Counted from the first letter of the stretch, positions 38,759 through 49,701 are shown. The stretch: DNA of 64,000 nucleotides from an uncultured Prevotella sp. (GCA_946188165.1 CAMHTW010000005.1:1-64000), one strand, 5' to 3'. Program-made: numbers and translations. The notes: generated from the letters alone by a model not told the origin.

Positions 38759-41590
38759 TCATTCAAAATGTAGGATGGCATTGATACGACCTTGCCCCTT
38801 TGACCAATAGGGCTGAGCGGAAGGGCCATTGAGATCTGTCGTATTTACCTTGTTGCGAACGGCAGGAATAGCCTTCAGGATAGAAATACCTGTCTCTGGC
38901 AAGGTGTAGAGAATGTGGTCACGTCCATCACGAGGCGTATAAACACCCACTTTACCACTGATTAGTTCTATGCCGAACTTACCTTCGGTTGTTTGTAATT
39001 GCATCCATGAAACATTAGCGAAATAGCCCTTGAATTCCGGATACTCGAATGTCTCGCCAGGAATGGGGTCGTTATAGTCGTTCTGCCACAATCCATACTG
39101 AGGACCCTCCATACGATTCTGCCAGACACGATAGGGGCCCTTGCCTACCCACTGCTTCGACTTGACCAACTTCTCAGGATAGTCGAAACTGATGCCCATC
39201 AAGTCAACGACACCGTTAAAGTAGTAATCAACGTTCATATATACACCACCGTCAGCAAGGAAACGCCAAGTAACCTTCTCTATCGAGCCATGCTGATAGG
39301 TGGCAACTAACGTACTGTCACTAAACGTAAAGCCTGCAAACTTGCCTTGATCAGCATACTCAGTATATTGCGTCTTCTTCTGGAAAGCCTGCTTGTCGTC
39401 GTGGTTATAGAATCCATCCTGCGAACGGTCAGCACGCTTGGCAGCAATGAAACGAGGACCATTGCCAAACGATATCTTTCTGCCATCTATGGTAACACCC
39501 TCTAACCGGCCTGTCTTCTTGCTGAAAGAAAATTGGCGACTGCCATTCTGGACCAGCACTTGGTTGGCATCATCTGTATACGAAAACTTCAGAACTTTAT
39601 CAAGCAGACGTTTTCCCTGTATGTTATTGACTGTCCGTAACTTGTAGCTCCATGTAATTATCTCATGCCCGTATGGGTCTATGGCTGTCACTTCTACCAC
39701 GTCAGCATCCAACTTTTTATTATTTAGGTCAATGTTCAACTTACCGGTTTGGCCTGGTGCAACATCAGGCGAAGCGAGCTTGCCTTTCCTGACAACTTTG
39801 ACATCCTTCTCGCCATAAGCAGGCATATCCAACAGTTTGTAGCTGAACTGACAGTCCCTAAGATTGATGAAGTCATAACAATTCCTGACACTTATACCTG
39901 TCAGGCTTCGTGAAAACTGCACAGGACTCCACACCTCACGGATGGTATAGAACGAGCCTTCCTTCTCCATGTGAGGCCCAACGATACCATCGCTGCCGAA
40001 GTTGCCCATACAGTCAATGACATTATTCTTATCTGTACGTACAACGCCCTGATCCATCAAGTCCCACAGGAAGCCACCCGCACAACGCGGATTCGACATC
40101 ATCAACTTCCAATAGTCCTTCAAGCCAGCTCCGTGTCCTCCGTCATATAATCCATGCAGGAATTCCGTAGGCATAAAGATTTCCTTCTGGCGCATATAGT
40201 CAGCCGTCTCGCCCCATGAACGATAGTGCTTGGTCTCGAAACCATTACGGTTTGCCCAAGGATAAAGCACCACACGCTGCTGGGGGTCCAGTTTCTTGAA
40301 GACAGGCTCCAATTCGTAGTTAAAGCCTCCCTCGTTACCATTGCTCCAAAAAATGATACTGGGATGGTTGACGTCGCGCGTTACCATCTCCTCTACAATC
40401 TGTGACCCCACGATAGTCTCATGGGCATTGTGCCAACCAGGCTGTTCACACTCCACATAAAGACCCAGCGAGTCGCAGGCATCCAAGAACTCCGGGTCTG
40501 CAGGATAGTGACTGAGGCGGACAGCATTCATATTCATGCTCTTGATGAGCAACACATCCTCAATATTCTTCTGCTTTGATAGCGTGCGACCAGTCTCAGG
40601 ACGGAAAGAATGACGATTCACACCCTTAAAGATGACCTTCTGACCATTGATGAATACACCATCTTCCTTGTCGCCAGCGTATGTGTGACGATACTCGATG
40701 GTGCGGAAGCCAAACTTCTGACGCTCTATGTGGAGCGTGTTGCCCTCTGCATCCTTCAACGTAAAGACAGCTGTATAGAGGTTGGGCTGTTCTGCATTCC
40801 AAGCCTTTATATTCTTGGTACTGAAATCGACTTTGACTTGGTCACTGAAAATGGAGAAGGACGGGCTGGTTGCCACCTTCTTGCCTTTAGTGTCAATGAC
40901 ATCGACACTTACACTATAACCTGGCACCGCCTGATTCAAATAGACATCAGCCATAAAACGACCATCTGCCTTAGCGTCAATCGCTACACGCTGAATATTA
41001 TGTACAGGCTTGGCAATGATAAATACTGGACGCCAGATGCCTCCAAAGTTCCAGTAGTCAGCCCTGCGCTCAGCGAGGTTCACTTGCGGATTCGTGCTTT
41101 CTTTTAACACCTCGACTTCCAGACGATTTTTCTTTGAGCCAAAGAATACGCGATCGCTAACATCAATGGTATGACGGGTAAAACCACCCTGATAAATGCC
41201 GTTGCCTGCTTTACGTCCATTAATCTGGACATTAATCTCCGTAAAAGCAGCCTCGAACACAAGTTGTATCTGACGGCCAGCCCACTCTTTAGGCAAGCTA
41301 AACTCCGTCTTATATTGGCCCTTCTCGTCAGCTATGCCCTCTGGTGTGGCCTTGCCATAAAAGCGCATACCATATTGATAAGTGCCAAAGCCCTGTAGTT
41401 CCCAGCATGAGGGAACGCCTATCTTCGTCCAACTACCACTATTACGACCATCTGAGCATAAAAAGTCCCACTGCACCATATCGTCACAACCATGACCACT
41501 TAGATATTGCCGCTGGGTTTCATACCATGACTGGGCTTGCACTGCCGAAAAAGCAAGTCCAAGCAATGCCAAAAGAAAAGTTCGTCTCAT
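38759..41590 (-). CDS. GH2 beta-galactosidase (LacZ-like)
   Basis: 943 aa. Signal peptide MRRTFLLALLGLAFSAVQAQ; jelly-roll domain with GSWTKIGVPSCWELQGFGTYQYG and RADYWNFGGIWRPVFI; barrel with FKGVNRHSFRPETGRTLS, AVRLSHYPADPEFLDACDSLGLYVECEQPGW, the acid/base Glu in FWSNGNEGGFNYE and the likely nucleophile Glu in MPTEFLHGLYDGG; then a large C-terminal beta domain. It cleaves terminal beta-galactose or a related sugar from oligosaccharides after import. It follows SusD by 51 nt and precedes the GH106-like gene by 40 nt. Confidence 0.9.
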   Translation of the reverse strand: MRRTFLLALLGLAFSAVQAQSWYETQRQYLSGHGCDDMVQWDFLCSDGRNSGSWTKIGVPSCWELQGFGTYQYGMRFYGKATPEGIADEKGQYKTEFSLPKEWAGRQIQLVFEAAFTEINVQINGRKAGNGIYQGGFTRHTIDVSDRVFFGSKKNRLEVEVLKESTNPQVNLAERRADYWNFGGIWRPVFIIAKPVHNIQRVAIDAKADGRFMADVYLNQAVPGYSVSVDVIDTKGKKVATSPSFSIFSDQVKVDFSTKNIKAWNAEQPNLYTAVFTLKDAEGNTLHIERQKFGFRTIEYRHTYAGDKEDGVFINGQKVIFKGVNRHSFRPETGRTLSKQKNIEDVLLIKSMNMNAVRLSHYPADPEFLDACDSLGLYVECEQPGWHNAHETIVGSQIVEEMVTRDVNHPSIIFWSNGNEGGFNYELEPVFKKLDPQQRVVLYPWANRNGFETKHYRSWGETADYMRQKEIFMPTEFLHGLYDGGHGAGLKDYWKLMMSNPRCAGGFLWDLMDQGVVRTDKNNVIDCMGNFGSDGIVGPHMEKEGSFYTIREVWSPVQFSRSLTGISVRNCYDFINLRDCQFSYKLLDMPAYGEKDVKVVRKGKLASPDVAPGQTGKLNIDLNNKKLDADVVEVTAIDPYGHEIITWSYKLRTVNNIQGKRLLDKVLKFSYTDDANQVLVQNGSRQFSFSKKTGRLEGVTIDGRKISFGNGPRFIAAKRADRSQDGFYNHDDKQAFQKKTQYTEYADQGKFAGFTFSDSTLVATYQHGSIEKVTWRFLADGGVYMNVDYYFNGVVDLMGISFDYPEKLVKSKQWVGKGPYRVWQNRMEGPQYGLWQNDYNDPIPGETFEYPEFKGYFANVSWMQLQTTEGKFGIELISGKVGVYTPRDGRDHILYTLPETGISILKAIPAVRNKVNTTDLNGPSAQPYWSKGQGRINAILHFE

Positions 41591-41641
41591 ATACGTATAT
41601 TTATATATAAGACGAACTTTTCAAAGAATTGTCACTAAATA

Positions 41642-43918
41642 CTACTTGCCGTATTGTGTATCAATGACCAACTTAGCAGGATCTGTTTCCAACGGGTCGT
41701 AACGACCATCACCGCCATGAGAATAATCTTCCCAACCGATAGTTTGTATCAATGCTGCATCATTATACATGGCAGAATAGCAGAGTCCAAGGAAGTAATA
41801 GAATGGTTGGAAGGTCGGCACCTTATCAGTATTGTTATCTTCCAAACGATCTTTACGTTCAAGATTATTGGTATAGAAGTCTATCAATGCCTGCTCACCA
41901 TCAGCACGCTTCGACAGGTCGAGAGGAGACGGACGATTGATGCCTGCTGCCAATATCGGGTCTGAACCATTATCCTCATCCTTTGCAGCGAGTTCCTTTG
42001 CATACATCTCAATGATATGGTTTTTGCCATACTTATTTGGTCTGTCAGCATCTTTATAGCCAAGGAATGTCCACGTATCACCACCATAGCCTTTTACTTC
42101 CCATGTTGGACTGAGAGCTGCCTGACCAACACCACCATCAAAAAGCAACCAGCGACGCATGTCTTCGAAACGTTTTCCTTCATAAGCCAACTCTATCTGA
42201 CGTTCATAAAGCACCTGTTCAATATTCTCTGCACGACTGCCGTTAATCAAGCCATAGTCTGCATCTACGGTTGTTGGATCATAGACGCGAGAACGAATTC
42301 GCTTGAGCAAATCAAGAGCCTCCTGACCGCGATTAGTGGCAGCAGCACATTCTGCCAAGTTCAGCAACACTTCTGCAAAGCGCATCTCCATATAAGGAGC
42401 ACCTGACTGGCTAAAGCTGCACTTTCCATTGTTGTCTACATAAATATACATAGGACTACCTGCGTTAAGCTGTGAATCATCACTGCGTTTACGAACATAT
42501 ACAGAACGACGTGAGTCAGCCAAAGCATCGGCATACCAGCCAGAACTCGTCTCACTGTCCTGCTTAGTAGCATCCTTATACCAAGCATAACTCCACAACA
42601 CATAATCAGCACCATTGTAAGGGTAACCATCCTTAAGAGTTATGTTGGGATAGACCAAATCATTCAACTGTGCCGTTAACAGATCTTTGGGATTACCATC
42701 GAACGTCCATTTCACGCCAGGGAAGGCAAACGTACGATAGAAACGTGGGTCACGATTCGCAAAGAATGCCTTCTTGTCGTAGTTATATGTTGTTGAAGCA
42801 CCTGGTCTTTTACCATCAGCCATCGGGAAGAGGTCTACAATCTCAGCCGTTGCACTCTTACCGCCACCACCAGACGCAGTCTTAGGACGAATACCATGCT
42901 CCCAACCATTGTTCTTCTCTGAATTGTCGCTCTGCTTGCTCAAGTTGTTATAGAGGGTTACAAAGACTGCTTCGTTGACATTACCATCAGAACCCTGTAC
43001 GTTGAGGAACATTTTTCCCCAGTTGGCAGCACTCTCAGTGGCAGCACCAGGGTTGTTCTCATAAGCCAAACCATAGCCGCTTTCCTCCAATACCTTGCGA
43101 GCAGTTTCATTAGCCTGATAGGCGGCCTCCCAACGTGCTGGTTCATCACTACGATTGAACAAGGGACTTGCCCATAACAGTAATACACGACCTTTCAGTG
43201 CCAAAGCTGTACCCTTGGTAACACGACCCCAATTGCTGGCAACACGGCCCCATTGTGCCGGTAGCAACTCAGCTGCCTTGTCCAAGTCTTCGCAAATGAA
43301 GTCAATACACTCCTTTGTCGTAGAGCGATGAACGATGAGGCTACCATCCATGCTCTTGCTATAGAGAGCATTCTGTACCTCTTTGATGATAGGCACACCG
43401 CCATACCATCGGACCATTGTGAAGTAACGCCAAGCACGGAAGAAGTAAGCCTGACCCAACAACTCGTTTTTCTCATTTTCCGACAGCGTAGAATGGTTCT
43501 GGAGTCCATCGATAGCATCATTGATATTGCGTATCTGTCCATAAGGACTATTCTCCTTGAATTCTACATAAAGATGATCCCACTTCTTGCTGTTCAGAAT
43601 TTGATAGTCCAAAATGTTAGTATTGTCCTCCCAAGCTGAGACACCAGCATATTCTTCAGTACTGCAAGCATCATCATCATTTGAACCCGTGCTGACAATA
43701 TCTGCATACATGCCATCGCCTTCTTTCTGACCAGGCAACAATTGATAATAGAAATTATCGATACGATTTTGAGCTGTCTCATAATTATTGTAGACTGTCG
43801 CATCGCTATACTTGCCATACAGTTTTTTCTCCTCCAGGAATTTATCGGAGCAAGCTGCTAGACCGACGACTGTCACTGCTAATGCAAGTTTTCCTGCCTT
43901 GATTATATATTTGTTCAT
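41642..43918 (-). CDS. SusD/RagB-family glycan-binding lipoprotein
   Basis: 758 aa, large for the family (usually 500-650). The lipobox VGLAAC is at about residues 18-23, followed by SDKFLEEKKLYG. TPR-like helices carry ELLGQAYFFRAWRYFTMVRWYGGVPII, RFAEVLLNLAECAAATNRGQEALDLLKRIRSR and LYERQIELAYEGKRFEDMRRWLL, all SusD hallmarks. It sits on the cell surface as the lid of the SusC transporter and captures oligosaccharides. It starts 12 nt after SusC. Confidence 0.96.
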   Translation of the reverse strand: MNKYIIKAGKLALAVTVVGLAACSDKFLEEKKLYGKYSDATVYNNYETAQNRIDNFYYQLLPGQKEGDGMYADIVSTGSNDDDACSTEEYAGVSAWEDNTNILDYQILNSKKWDHLYVEFKENSPYGQIRNINDAIDGLQNHSTLSENEKNELLGQAYFFRAWRYFTMVRWYGGVPIIKEVQNALYSKSMDGSLIVHRSTTKECIDFICEDLDKAAELLPAQWGRVASNWGRVTKGTALALKGRVLLLWASPLFNRSDEPARWEAAYQANETARKVLEESGYGLAYENNPGAATESAANWGKMFLNVQGSDGNVNEAVFVTLYNNLSKQSDNSEKNNGWEHGIRPKTASGGGGKSATAEIVDLFPMADGKRPGASTTYNYDKKAFFANRDPRFYRTFAFPGVKWTFDGNPKDLLTAQLNDLVYPNITLKDGYPYNGADYVLWSYAWYKDATKQDSETSSGWYADALADSRRSVYVRKRSDDSQLNAGSPMYIYVDNNGKCSFSQSGAPYMEMRFAEVLLNLAECAAATNRGQEALDLLKRIRSRVYDPTTVDADYGLINGSRAENIEQVLYERQIELAYEGKRFEDMRRWLLFDGGVGQAALSPTWEVKGYGGDTWTFLGYKDADRPNKYGKNHIIEMYAKELAAKDEDNGSDPILAAGINRPSPLDLSKRADGEQALIDFYTNNLERKDRLEDNNTDKVPTFQPFYYFLGLCYSAMYNDAALIQTIGWEDYSHGGDGRYDPLETDPAKLVIDTQYGK

Positions 43919-43930
43919 AGTGTTTTTGAT

Positions 43931-46900
43931 TTAGAATGAAACGTTTACACCTACTGTAAATTTACGCAGTTGTGGATAGTAGCCATAGTTGCCGCCCCAG
44001 CTGTCCCAAGCGTCACCATAGTTTGGTGAAAGGAAGTTCATCGCATTCTGGCAAGTTACGTTTATACGTGCACTACTTACTCCCAATGGATTAATCCATT
44101 TCTTTGGGAATTCATAGGCAACAGCTATCTGTGTCAGTGATATTGTAGCCATATTGACACGCCAGAAAGTTGAAGGCTGAGCATTCACACTGTTGTAACG
44201 CATATTGGGCACAGAGCCGTCACGATTGGCAGATGCAATGACCTTGCCAGTAGCATCCAATACGTCTTCATAAACATACATATCCTTCCAGAATGAAGGA
44301 ATATTATAGTACTCCATATTGGCAGCAGACTTCTGTACTGTACCAGGAACAAAACCATAGGCACCCCAGCTAGCCCCAAGCTGTGCAGAGAACGAGAAGC
44401 TCTTATAAGCACCGCCAAAGTTCAGTGTCATACCATAGGGATTCTGACTGAACTCGGAAATTTGAACCATATCACATTCATCAACCTTATAATCGGGCTC
44501 AGGGTTATAGGCCTGCTTTTCAGTATCCCATGCACCATTGATATCGCGATAGATGAGCATACCAGGATGTACACCGTCTTTAGTCAGTCCAAGATAAGTA
44601 CCGTAAGAACCGTCAGGCTTCTTCAGGTAACGGTCAAAATACTCCTCAACATCTTGATAGCTACGGAACATGCCGATGCAGGAATATCCCCATTGGCCCA
44701 TATCTTTGCGATGGCCTACACGAATATCATCGCGATCGGGATTAGCAATATTTGCTGCTTTTTTTACCTCGTTATCGGTATAGCCCGTAGACAGCTTTGC
44801 CCAATATGAGAAATTCTTACCTATACGATCCTTCCAACCCAAAGAGAGTTCGAAGCCCCAAGTATCTAATTCGGCAAAGTTCTCAGGAACAGGCTTCACA
44901 CCAACAGTGAACGGATAACCGGCCTCACCCTGATAGGTAGAGAAGATTTCACGGCCACGGTCCTTATATAAATCGAAGTTAATGGACAACTTGTTCTGGA
45001 TGATACGCATATCAATACCGACATTGGTCTTATAGGTTTTATCCCAATGTGCCTCACGGTTAGCACCCCCCTGCTCGATAGTCATACCATAGCTTTCATG
45101 GTTGCCGATACTTGTACCAAACACTGCACCTCGAGCAGCATCACGACCATAACGGGTCTGCCAGATAAAAGCATTGATGTTGTCACGACCCATAAGACCC
45201 CAGCTGGCACGCAGTTTCAGATAACCAATACCTGTCTTCTCCTTTGGGAACCAGGGCTCTTCAGAGATGACCCAACCAGCAGAAACAGAGGGAAAGGTGC
45301 CCCAATAGTTATCGGGATGGAATTTTGTAGATGCATCTGAACGAATTAAGAACTGGAAAAGATAGCGATCATCGTAAGCATAATTCAGACGACCGATATA
45401 TGACATACGTCCAGACTCAGAACGACTCCATTCCGAATCAGTCATGTCACCATTCTCGTCCCCAGTCATCGAATTACTTTGTCCATCAGTAAAGGGTAAC
45501 GGGTTCTTACCAGTACCGACAAGGTCTCGACTTTCGCTCTCACCTTTCTCAATAGAGAAAAGTGCGCTAATGTCATGCTTGCCAAATTTACGGGCATAGT
45601 TCAGAATGAAGTTCATCTGATAGCTCTCACTACGAGTCATCGTACGACGCACCTGATTGCCATTGTCCATTGTCAGTTCTGGAAAATTTTCTTCAGCCAA
45701 GCTAATATCCTCACCAGTATATAGGTGTCCTGCAGAGCCGCCACGAGCCTTCATACGATAGACATTCATCTTGGTCGCAATCATATCACTCTCGCTATTA
45801 GAGAAACTCTTCGAATAAGTGAACTTTGCAGAAAGACCTTTCAAAGGTTTAATCCAGCTAAAGTCATATTCCAATGCTGCCTGGGCCTGAAAACTGTTGC
45901 TGGTATTCTGAGTATAGTCAGGAGAGTTTTGAATAGCTGAATAGTTGTACATATTGGTGTACGTCGTCGCATCAGCGTTTTGCATGCCAGAGTGTATAAT
46001 AGGCAGGCCATTAATGGTCTCAGGGATGAAGGGCAGATGCTGCAACAACAAAGCATAGTCACCATCGTCGGTATTACCCAAATTACCCGTATAGCGGTTG
46101 CGTGGGGTTGTTTTGTCGCTATAGTTACCTGATACTTGTAATGATGCTTTCAGCCATTTGCTGATGTTGGCATTTACACCAGCACGATAGTTCCAACGCT
46201 TATAGTCCAACTTACCCAAATTACCATCTTGTGTATTGTAGGTAATACCTGCAAAATAGGTCGCTTTCTCAGTACCTCCATTCACATTGACACTATGACG
46301 ATAGGTGCCTGCTATCTTCCAATAGTCATCCAACAAATCGTAGTTGACATTCTTGAGCGCTTCCAATTCGTCATACTGGAAATAATCACGCATACGGGTC
46401 TCGTCCTGAGCATCGGTAGCTGTACCCATATAGGCATTCCAAGTACGTGCATAGTCATAAGAACTCATCATTTTGGGCTTAAACAAACGACCTGTAAAAC
46501 CATACTGTCCGCTATAGCTTACTTTTGGTGTACCTTGTTTACCACGCTTTGTCTTTACCAGCACAACACCATAGGCACCCTGTGCACCATAAATGGCAGC
46601 AGCAGCATCCTTCAGGACAGAGATGCTCTCTACCTCACTCATATCAAGGTTGTTGAAAGCACTCTCTGAAGAGATAAAGTCATCGATAACATAAAGAGGT
46701 GTATCGTCCTGTTCAGAGAACTTAGCATTAATGCTACCCCAATTCTTAGCCAACTGTGAACTTTGACGGATTGTCAGGTGTGCAGCAGAACCTGGTGTAC
46801 TGGACGAGGTACTTACATGCAGTCCATTCACCATACCGCGAAGGGCTTCACCAAGACTGGTGACATTAAGGTCTTTCAATTCTTCAGCATTGATACTCTC

Positions 46901-47251
46901 AATGGCACCTGTAACGTTCTTCATTTTCTGAGAACCGTAACCCGTTACCACTACCTCTTCCAGTGACTGACGGTCTTCAAGCAGTTTGACATTAGAGCCT
47001 GCCACAACCGTCTGGGGAAGGTATCCAATATAGGTAATAGTCACTTTGGTGTTCTTGGGAACCATAATGGTATAGTTTCCATCCAGGTCGGTAATAACAC
47101 CTTTCGACTTATCGCCTGCAGGTGCAACGGTGGCTCCAATGATAGGTTCGCCCTGTTCGTCGACCACCTGTCCCTTATATGTCTGGTTCTGTGCGATAGC
47201 TGTCACTGCAAACAGGAAGCCAAGGCACAAGATCATAATCGATTTTTTCAT
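43931..47251 (-). CDS. SusC/RagA-family TonB-dependent outer membrane transporter
   Basis: 1106 aa. Signal peptide MKKSIMILCLGFLFAVTAIAQ; carboxypeptidase-D-like domain (YKGQVVDEQGEPIIGATVA, GVITDLDGNYTI); SusC motif LEEVVVTGYGSQKMKNVTGAI; plug domain (SLGEALRGMVNGLHV, VESISVLKDAAAAIYGAQGAYGVVLVKTKRG); a long beta-barrel ending PQLRKFTVGVNVSF. It imports glycans across the outer membrane using TonB energy, paired with the downstream SusD. It lies 27 nt after the DUF4957/DUF5123-like gene. Confidence 0.97.
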   Translation of the reverse strand: MKKSIMILCLGFLFAVTAIAQNQTYKGQVVDEQGEPIIGATVAPAGDKSKGVITDLDGNYTIMVPKNTKVTITYIGYLPQTVVAGSNVKLLEDRQSLEEVVVTGYGSQKMKNVTGAIESINAEELKDLNVTSLGEALRGMVNGLHVSTSSSTPGSAAHLTIRQSSQLAKNWGSINAKFSEQDDTPLYVIDDFISSESAFNNLDMSEVESISVLKDAAAAIYGAQGAYGVVLVKTKRGKQGTPKVSYSGQYGFTGRLFKPKMMSSYDYARTWNAYMGTATDAQDETRMRDYFQYDELEALKNVNYDLLDDYWKIAGTYRHSVNVNGGTEKATYFAGITYNTQDGNLGKLDYKRWNYRAGVNANISKWLKASLQVSGNYSDKTTPRNRYTGNLGNTDDGDYALLLQHLPFIPETINGLPIIHSGMQNADATTYTNMYNYSAIQNSPDYTQNTSNSFQAQAALEYDFSWIKPLKGLSAKFTYSKSFSNSESDMIATKMNVYRMKARGGSAGHLYTGEDISLAEENFPELTMDNGNQVRRTMTRSESYQMNFILNYARKFGKHDISALFSIEKGESESRDLVGTGKNPLPFTDGQSNSMTGDENGDMTDSEWSRSESGRMSYIGRLNYAYDDRYLFQFLIRSDASTKFHPDNYWGTFPSVSAGWVISEEPWFPKEKTGIGYLKLRASWGLMGRDNINAFIWQTRYGRDAARGAVFGTSIGNHESYGMTIEQGGANREAHWDKTYKTNVGIDMRIIQNKLSINFDLYKDRGREIFSTYQGEAGYPFTVGVKPVPENFAELDTWGFELSLGWKDRIGKNFSYWAKLSTGYTDNEVKKAANIANPDRDDIRVGHRKDMGQWGYSCIGMFRSYQDVEEYFDRYLKKPDGSYGTYLGLTKDGVHPGMLIYRDINGAWDTEKQAYNPEPDYKVDECDMVQISEFSQNPYGMTLNFGGAYKSFSFSAQLGASWGAYGFVPGTVQKSAANMEYYNIPSFWKDMYVYEDVLDATGKVIASANRDGSVPNMRYNSVNAQPSTFWRVNMATISLTQIAVAYEFPKKWINPLGVSSARINVTCQNAMNFLSPNYGDAWDSWGGNYGYYPQLRKFTVGVNVSF

Positions 47252-47278
47252 ACTTTAATTTGTTTGGGGTTCCGTAAT

Positions 47279-48745
47279 TTATTTATCTGCATTGTACCAG
47301 CGTGGATCACCTGTCTGGTTGAGAATCTGGTCTTCACCTTGCGGAGTAAGGTCATCATCAGCGGGATCCAAGAAAGCCGGATCTGTATCAAGAGCTGTTC
47401 CTGAGCGGTCGCCACCATCACAGACCTGTGAGTCCTTGACATTCTCGCCATTCCACCAATAAGTGTTCTTATAATAGCTTACTGTGGGGTTTGTTGACAA
47501 CTGACGGATAAAACTATTAATAAAGTTCTTCTTACCGCAGTCTACGATGATACACTTCTCGACTGTGAAATAGTTGGACTTCTGTCCCTGAGTACGCGTA
47601 TCACCACGGAAATTAGTGCCGTAAGAGAGGTTATATAGCGTTGAGCTAACAAAGGAAATCTTCTGCAACTCTGATTCATCGTTCAATTCCTTCGGACGTC
47701 CATTGTAGGTCAGGAAGGGAGCGTTCGTGAGTCGTATTTTAGAGTAGATGGTAGAATTCTTCACCAAGAAGTCAGTAACATAAGATGACTTCTTCAGATT
47801 AATGATTGGATTGGCCCAGTTTGGAGTACTACTGTCGCGAACGATTTGCACAATACAATCATTCAGCGTCAGTGCACGAACGACATATTTTGCTGCATCA
47901 GAAATAACATACGACTCAAGATTCTGGATATTGCACGATTGGAAGACAATAGGATCTTCAATAAAGAAGTAATCTGAAGTTCCTACATGATTCTTAAGAG
48001 AATCGTCTGGAGTTTCGCTAAGTTCTACTATTGCTTTTGACGTATTGCTACAGTCTATATCCATATACTTCATATAGAACGAACCGAAGGTAACAAACTT
48101 AGCTCCAGCAGCAAGTTTAAGCTTGGCATGTGAGTTTTTATTGTTACCACGGATGGTAATGTAACGTCCACCAAAATCAATATCGCCAGACAAGGTGTAC
48201 TCTTTGCCACCTTCCAAATCGATGCATAGCATACCTGTAGTATCAGTACGCAACGGATTCTCATCAAAGTATGTCTTCAAGTCAGTATATTTATCGTGTT
48301 CGATGGTACAGTAGGTAGGCGAGAAGGTGGAAAACTTCTTTTCTGCGGCTTCAGCCTTTTCAACATTGCCTAATTTCGGGTTATTCAATCCACGCACCGT
48401 CACCATGTAGTTGGTGTCGTCCTCACGTGGCATATCCACATGACAAGCATCCACCGTGTCGGCTTTTACAAGAACAGGATTGTCTGGGTCGCTGACGTTA
48501 AAGAGCTTCACCTCATATCCTCCTGCCCCATGGATCACTGGCCATTCAAAGGTAAATTTTGAGCCATCAGTGCTCGACTTACAAGTGATGTCGTCAGGCG
48601 ACAAGGTCGAGAGTGTGGAACTTTGGACAAGCGACTCAAAGCCCGGATCCAAATCGTAGCCTTTCGTACATGCTGTCACCAACACGCCCACAACCATCAG
48701 CCAAGCTATCTGCCTGTGAGCTCTTGTTAATTGTTTCATCTTCAT
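47279..48745 (-). CDS. Surface lipoprotein of DUF4957/DUF5123 type (SusE-position)
   Basis: 488 aa. A basic N-terminus and lipobox (MVVGVLVTAC) are followed by a fibronectin-like domain (FEWPVIHGAGGYEVKLFNV, YMVTVRGLN), then a parallel beta-helix-like region (DIDFGGRYITIRGNN, MKYMDIDCSNTSKAIVEL, SCNIQNLESYVI, VKNSTIYSKIRL, FVSSTLYNLSYGTNF). This resembles the DUF4957/DUF5123 lipoproteins encoded beside SusCD in pectin and hemicellulose PULs. The role is probably surface glycan binding. It is upstream of susC in the same operon; ATG 48739 is an alternative start. Confidence 0.75.
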   Translation of the reverse strand: MKMKQLTRAHRQIAWLMVVGVLVTACTKGYDLDPGFESLVQSSTLSTLSPDDITCKSSTDGSKFTFEWPVIHGAGGYEVKLFNVSDPDNPVLVKADTVDACHVDMPREDDTNYMVTVRGLNNPKLGNVEKAEAAEKKFSTFSPTYCTIEHDKYTDLKTYFDENPLRTDTTGMLCIDLEGGKEYTLSGDIDFGGRYITIRGNNKNSHAKLKLAAGAKFVTFGSFYMKYMDIDCSNTSKAIVELSETPDDSLKNHVGTSDYFFIEDPIVFQSCNIQNLESYVISDAAKYVVRALTLNDCIVQIVRDSSTPNWANPIINLKKSSYVTDFLVKNSTIYSKIRLTNAPFLTYNGRPKELNDESELQKISFVSSTLYNLSYGTNFRGDTRTQGQKSNYFTVEKCIIVDCGKKNFINSFIRQLSTNPTVSYYKNTYWWNGENVKDSQVCDGGDRSGTALDTDPAFLDPADDDLTPQGEDQILNQTGDPRWYNADK

Positions 48746-48772
48746 AAGCTATTAGTTTTTAATTGATATTAT

Positions 48773-48814
48773 ATTCACTATTCACTTTTTCACTATTCAC
48801 TATTCACTATTCAT
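48773..48814. repeat. TATTCACTATTCAC tandem repeat
   Basis: CACTATTCA units repeat about four times in the 68-nt gap between the two upstream PUL genes and touch the stop codon of the TIM-barrel gene. Confidence 0.7.
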
Positions 48815-49701
48815 TAGGGCCTCCCCGCCTGAAATATCTTTTTCAGATAGGCAACGTTGCGGCCATAGTTGCCTTTCACGTTCTTGACATCCTTGGCATT
48901 GCGCGAACGCTCAATCACAAGCCAGCCGCTCCAGTTCATATCATCGAGTGTCTTCTTCACGCGATACATATCTATACGTGGGTCTTCGTCAAGGGTGACA
49001 CTGTCTGTCAGCGAGGCATGAATCTGGGCTACTCGCTTTGCTCCTAACTTCTTCAGTTCCTTGGCAGGGTCGCGTCCGTTGTCTACGGCATCTTGTAGAT
49101 TATAGTATATCTTGATGCCTTCACTATCGATTTCCTTCAACAGCTTCTTGTCGCCCTTGGCATCCAACTGCGTACGGATAGCGATAATTTTGCCAGCAAG
49201 ACGGGCCATCTCGCCCACTTCATGCAGACGACGCACCAACTCTGTACGAGCTATGCCATTTTCTTTCCATTCGTGTCCGCTGCCACCTAAGGGCAGGAAG
49301 GCTATCTTCGAGCCCATCACATCCATCGACTGTAAGCAGTCGTTAATCAAGTCACGATAGTTGTCGCGCTTCAAAAAGTTCTGTGCAAAGAAACCTGACA
49401 TAGCCAGTGACGGTACTTTGACCCCTATGGAGTCGGCCGTATGGCGGAACAACTGTTGGAAATGCTCATCACGCAGTTTGTTCTCGAACAGGACGCGCTG
49501 TCCCAGCGGTCCCATATCCATCTCAATGCCGTCGGCACCTATCTCTCTGGCCAACTTGAATTCGCCAATCTTCTGGCGTTTCAGCATCATCCAGTCACAG
49601 GCAGCCACACGATAGCGCTGTGCCATTAAATCTATTGGCCATGCGGCGAGCATCGCTATCACCCCTATTGCGAGGCTTTTTCGGCATGTCATCCAGTTCA
49701 T
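48814..49701 (-). CDS. Sugar phosphate isomerase/epimerase-like TIM-barrel protein
   Basis: 295 aa. An N-terminal hydrophobic segment (LAIGVIAMLAAWPIDLMA) suggests export. The barrel is of the xylose isomerase-like/AP endonuclease 2 type: IGADGIEMDMGPLG, VPSLAMSGFFAQNF, DVMGSKIAFLPLGGSG, KIYYNLQDAVDNG, VAQIHASLTD, WSGWLVIERSRN. Members of this broad family isomerise or epimerise sugars or polyols with a metal ion. In this operon it may process a released sugar, but the substrate is not known. The C-terminus touches a tandem repeat. Confidence 0.78.
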   Translation of the reverse strand: MNWMTCRKSLAIGVIAMLAAWPIDLMAQRYRVAACDWMMLKRQKIGEFKLAREIGADGIEMDMGPLGQRVLFENKLRDEHFQQLFRHTADSIGVKVPSLAMSGFFAQNFLKRDNYRDLINDCLQSMDVMGSKIAFLPLGGSGHEWKENGIARTELVRRLHEVGEMARLAGKIIAIRTQLDAKGDKKLLKEIDSEGIKIYYNLQDAVDNGRDPAKELKKLGAKRVAQIHASLTDSVTLDEDPRIDMYRVKKTLDDMNWSGWLVIERSRNAKDVKNVKGNYGRNVAYLKKIFQAGRP